A DNA stretch of 6,579 nt from Acidobacteriota bacterium (GTDB lineage Bacteria; Acidobacteriota; Terriglobia; Bryobacterales; Bryobacteraceae), in assembly GCA_023380575.1 (NCBI GenBank), contig JAMCRM010000193.1, positions 1 to 6,579 of the forward strand, read 5' to 3'. This document shows, one piece after another, positions 5,906 through 6,579 of the stretch. The notes beneath the pieces are model-generated. The model worked only from the letters and a program-made list of their open reading frames with translations. It made no database searches and was not told where the DNA came from. Position numbers and translations under genes: made by a program. The first letter of the stretch is position 1. Every line of letters starts with the position of its first letter.

Positions 5906-6579
5906 ATGTCCAGTTCTACTCGAAGGGAATTCGGCAAAACGGTCCTGGGGGGCGCCGCAGCCCTCGCCGGGAGCAGTTCGGCGATGGGCCGAGGGGGCAA
6001 GGAGCGCCCCAACATCATTTTCCTGCTCACTGATGACCAGCGCTGGGATCAGTTGAGCTGTATGGGGCACCCGGTTCTGCGGACGCCCAATATGGATCGC
6101 ATCGCGCGCGAAGGCGTGATGTTCCGCAACATGTTCGTCACCACTTCGTTATGCAGCCCGTCGCGCGCCTCGCTCCTGACCGGGCGCTACGTGCACGCGC
6201 ACGGAGTCAAGGACAACAAGACCGACATCGCCGAAGCGGAGATGCGGCATTCATATCCCTATCTGCTGCGTCAGGCGGGCTACCAGACCGCCTATATCGG
6301 CAAGTTTCACATGGGCAACCATCCGCAGCCGCACGTTGGCTTCGATTACTGGGCCACGCTGCCGGGGCAGGGGCGTTATAACGATCCCGAGTTCAATATC
6401 AATGGTGAGACCAAGACGCTGAAAGGGTATTCCGGCAGCGTCAGCACCGACCTGGCCCTCGATTTTCTGAAGCGGCGCTCGGACAAACCGTTCTGCATGG
6501 CTTTGGGTTTCAAGGAGCCGCACGATCCGCGCACGCCGCCGGACCATCTGAAGAACCTGTATAGCGACGCCAAGGTGGA
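5906..6579 (+). CDS. Tat-exported S1-family sulfatase, 3'-truncated by the window
   Basis: The first 224 residues of a formylglycine-dependent sulfatase (alkaline phosphatase superfamily) are visible; such enzymes hydrolyse sulfate esters, often on polysaccharides, outside the cytoplasm. The N-terminus STRREFGK (4-11) followed by a short alanine/glycine-rich hydrophobic stretch to about residue 27 is a twin-arginine signal. The mature domain starts with RPNIIFLLTDDQRWD (34-48; D43 and D44 are calcium ligands). The active-site motif CSPSRASLLTGR (83-94) contains C83, the residue converted to formylglycine, and R87. GKFHMG (132-137; K133, H135) and KEPHDPR (203-209; H206) are further catalytic-site elements. 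The ATG at 5906-5908 is bounded by an in-frame TAA at 5897-5899, so the start is certain unless a non-ATG is used. Substrate cannot be told. It is transcribed away from the hyf operon and probably unrelated to it. Confidence 0.93.
   Translation, partial: MSSSTRREFGKTVLGGAAALAGSSSAMGRGGKERPNIIFLLTDDQRWDQLSCMGHPVLRTPNMDRIAREGVMFRNMFVTTSLCSPSRASLLTGRYVHAHGVKDNKTDIAEAEMRHSYPYLLRQAGYQTAYIGKFHMGNHPQPHVGFDYWATLPGQGRYNDPEFNINGETKTLKGYSGSVSTDLALDFLKRRSDKPFCMALGFKEPHDPRTPPDHLKNLYSDAKV

Noticed and set aside
5906..6579. Sulfatase as a working part of the hyf system
   Set aside because: It is exported, divergently transcribed, and has no known link to hydrogenase-type complexes. Only the shared intergenic region could connect their regulation.
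1..6579. CRISPR array, insertion sequence, tRNA or rRNA
   Set aside because: No regularly spaced repeats, transposase frames, terminal repeats or RNA-gene signatures were seen; nearly all the window is coding.

Overview
This window looks like chromosomal DNA from a GC-rich bacterium. It carries most of a membrane-bound energy-converting oxidoreductase operon on the minus strand and, facing away from it, the start of an exported sulfatase on the plus strand. A Tat-exported formylglycine-type sulfatase next to a hydrogenase-4-like locus would fit Acidobacteriota or a similar sulfatase-rich phylum. That placement is a guess from gene content and composition, not something the sequence proves.

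Region by region: positions 5480-5818 (minus) encode a 112-residue ArsR-family repressor. It is followed on the same strand, with almost no intergenic DNA, by hyfB (3456-5483), hyfC (2524-3459), hyfE (1838-2521), hyfF (360-1841) and a short NuoC/HycE-N-terminal-like subunit (5-358). The window ends four bases past that last stop codon, so the catalytic large subunit, the NuoB-like small subunit and any ferredoxin-type subunit are not visible. Junctions are 4-base start/stop overlaps (arsR/hyfB, hyfC after hyfB, hyfF after hyfE) or gaps of 1-2 bases, so this is one translationally coupled operon. The 87-base AT-rich gap 5819-5905 separates the operon from the sulfatase (5906 to the window end, 3'-truncated). 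It contains a strong inverted repeat sitting between plausible -35 and -10 boxes of the regulator gene.

How the genes work together: HyfB and HyfF are antiporter-like (NuoL/N/MrpD-type) membrane subunits, HyfC is the NuoH-like membrane anchor, and HyfE carries a NuoK-like segment. Together they form the ion-translocating membrane arm of a group 4 [NiFe]-hydrogenase, formate hydrogenlyase-like complex or a hydrogenase-related complex. The NuoC-like protein begins the peripheral arm. The ArsR protein probably represses its own promoter and hence the whole operon. The most notable points are the arrangement 'ArsR repressor leading hyf membrane genes', which recalls the Mycobacterium tuberculosis Rv0081-Rv0087 locus; the lack of hyfD; the NuoC domain existing as a separate 117-residue protein; and a putative operator overlapping a promoter that implies a leaderless or nearly leaderless mRNA. 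The sulfatase is probably functionally unrelated.
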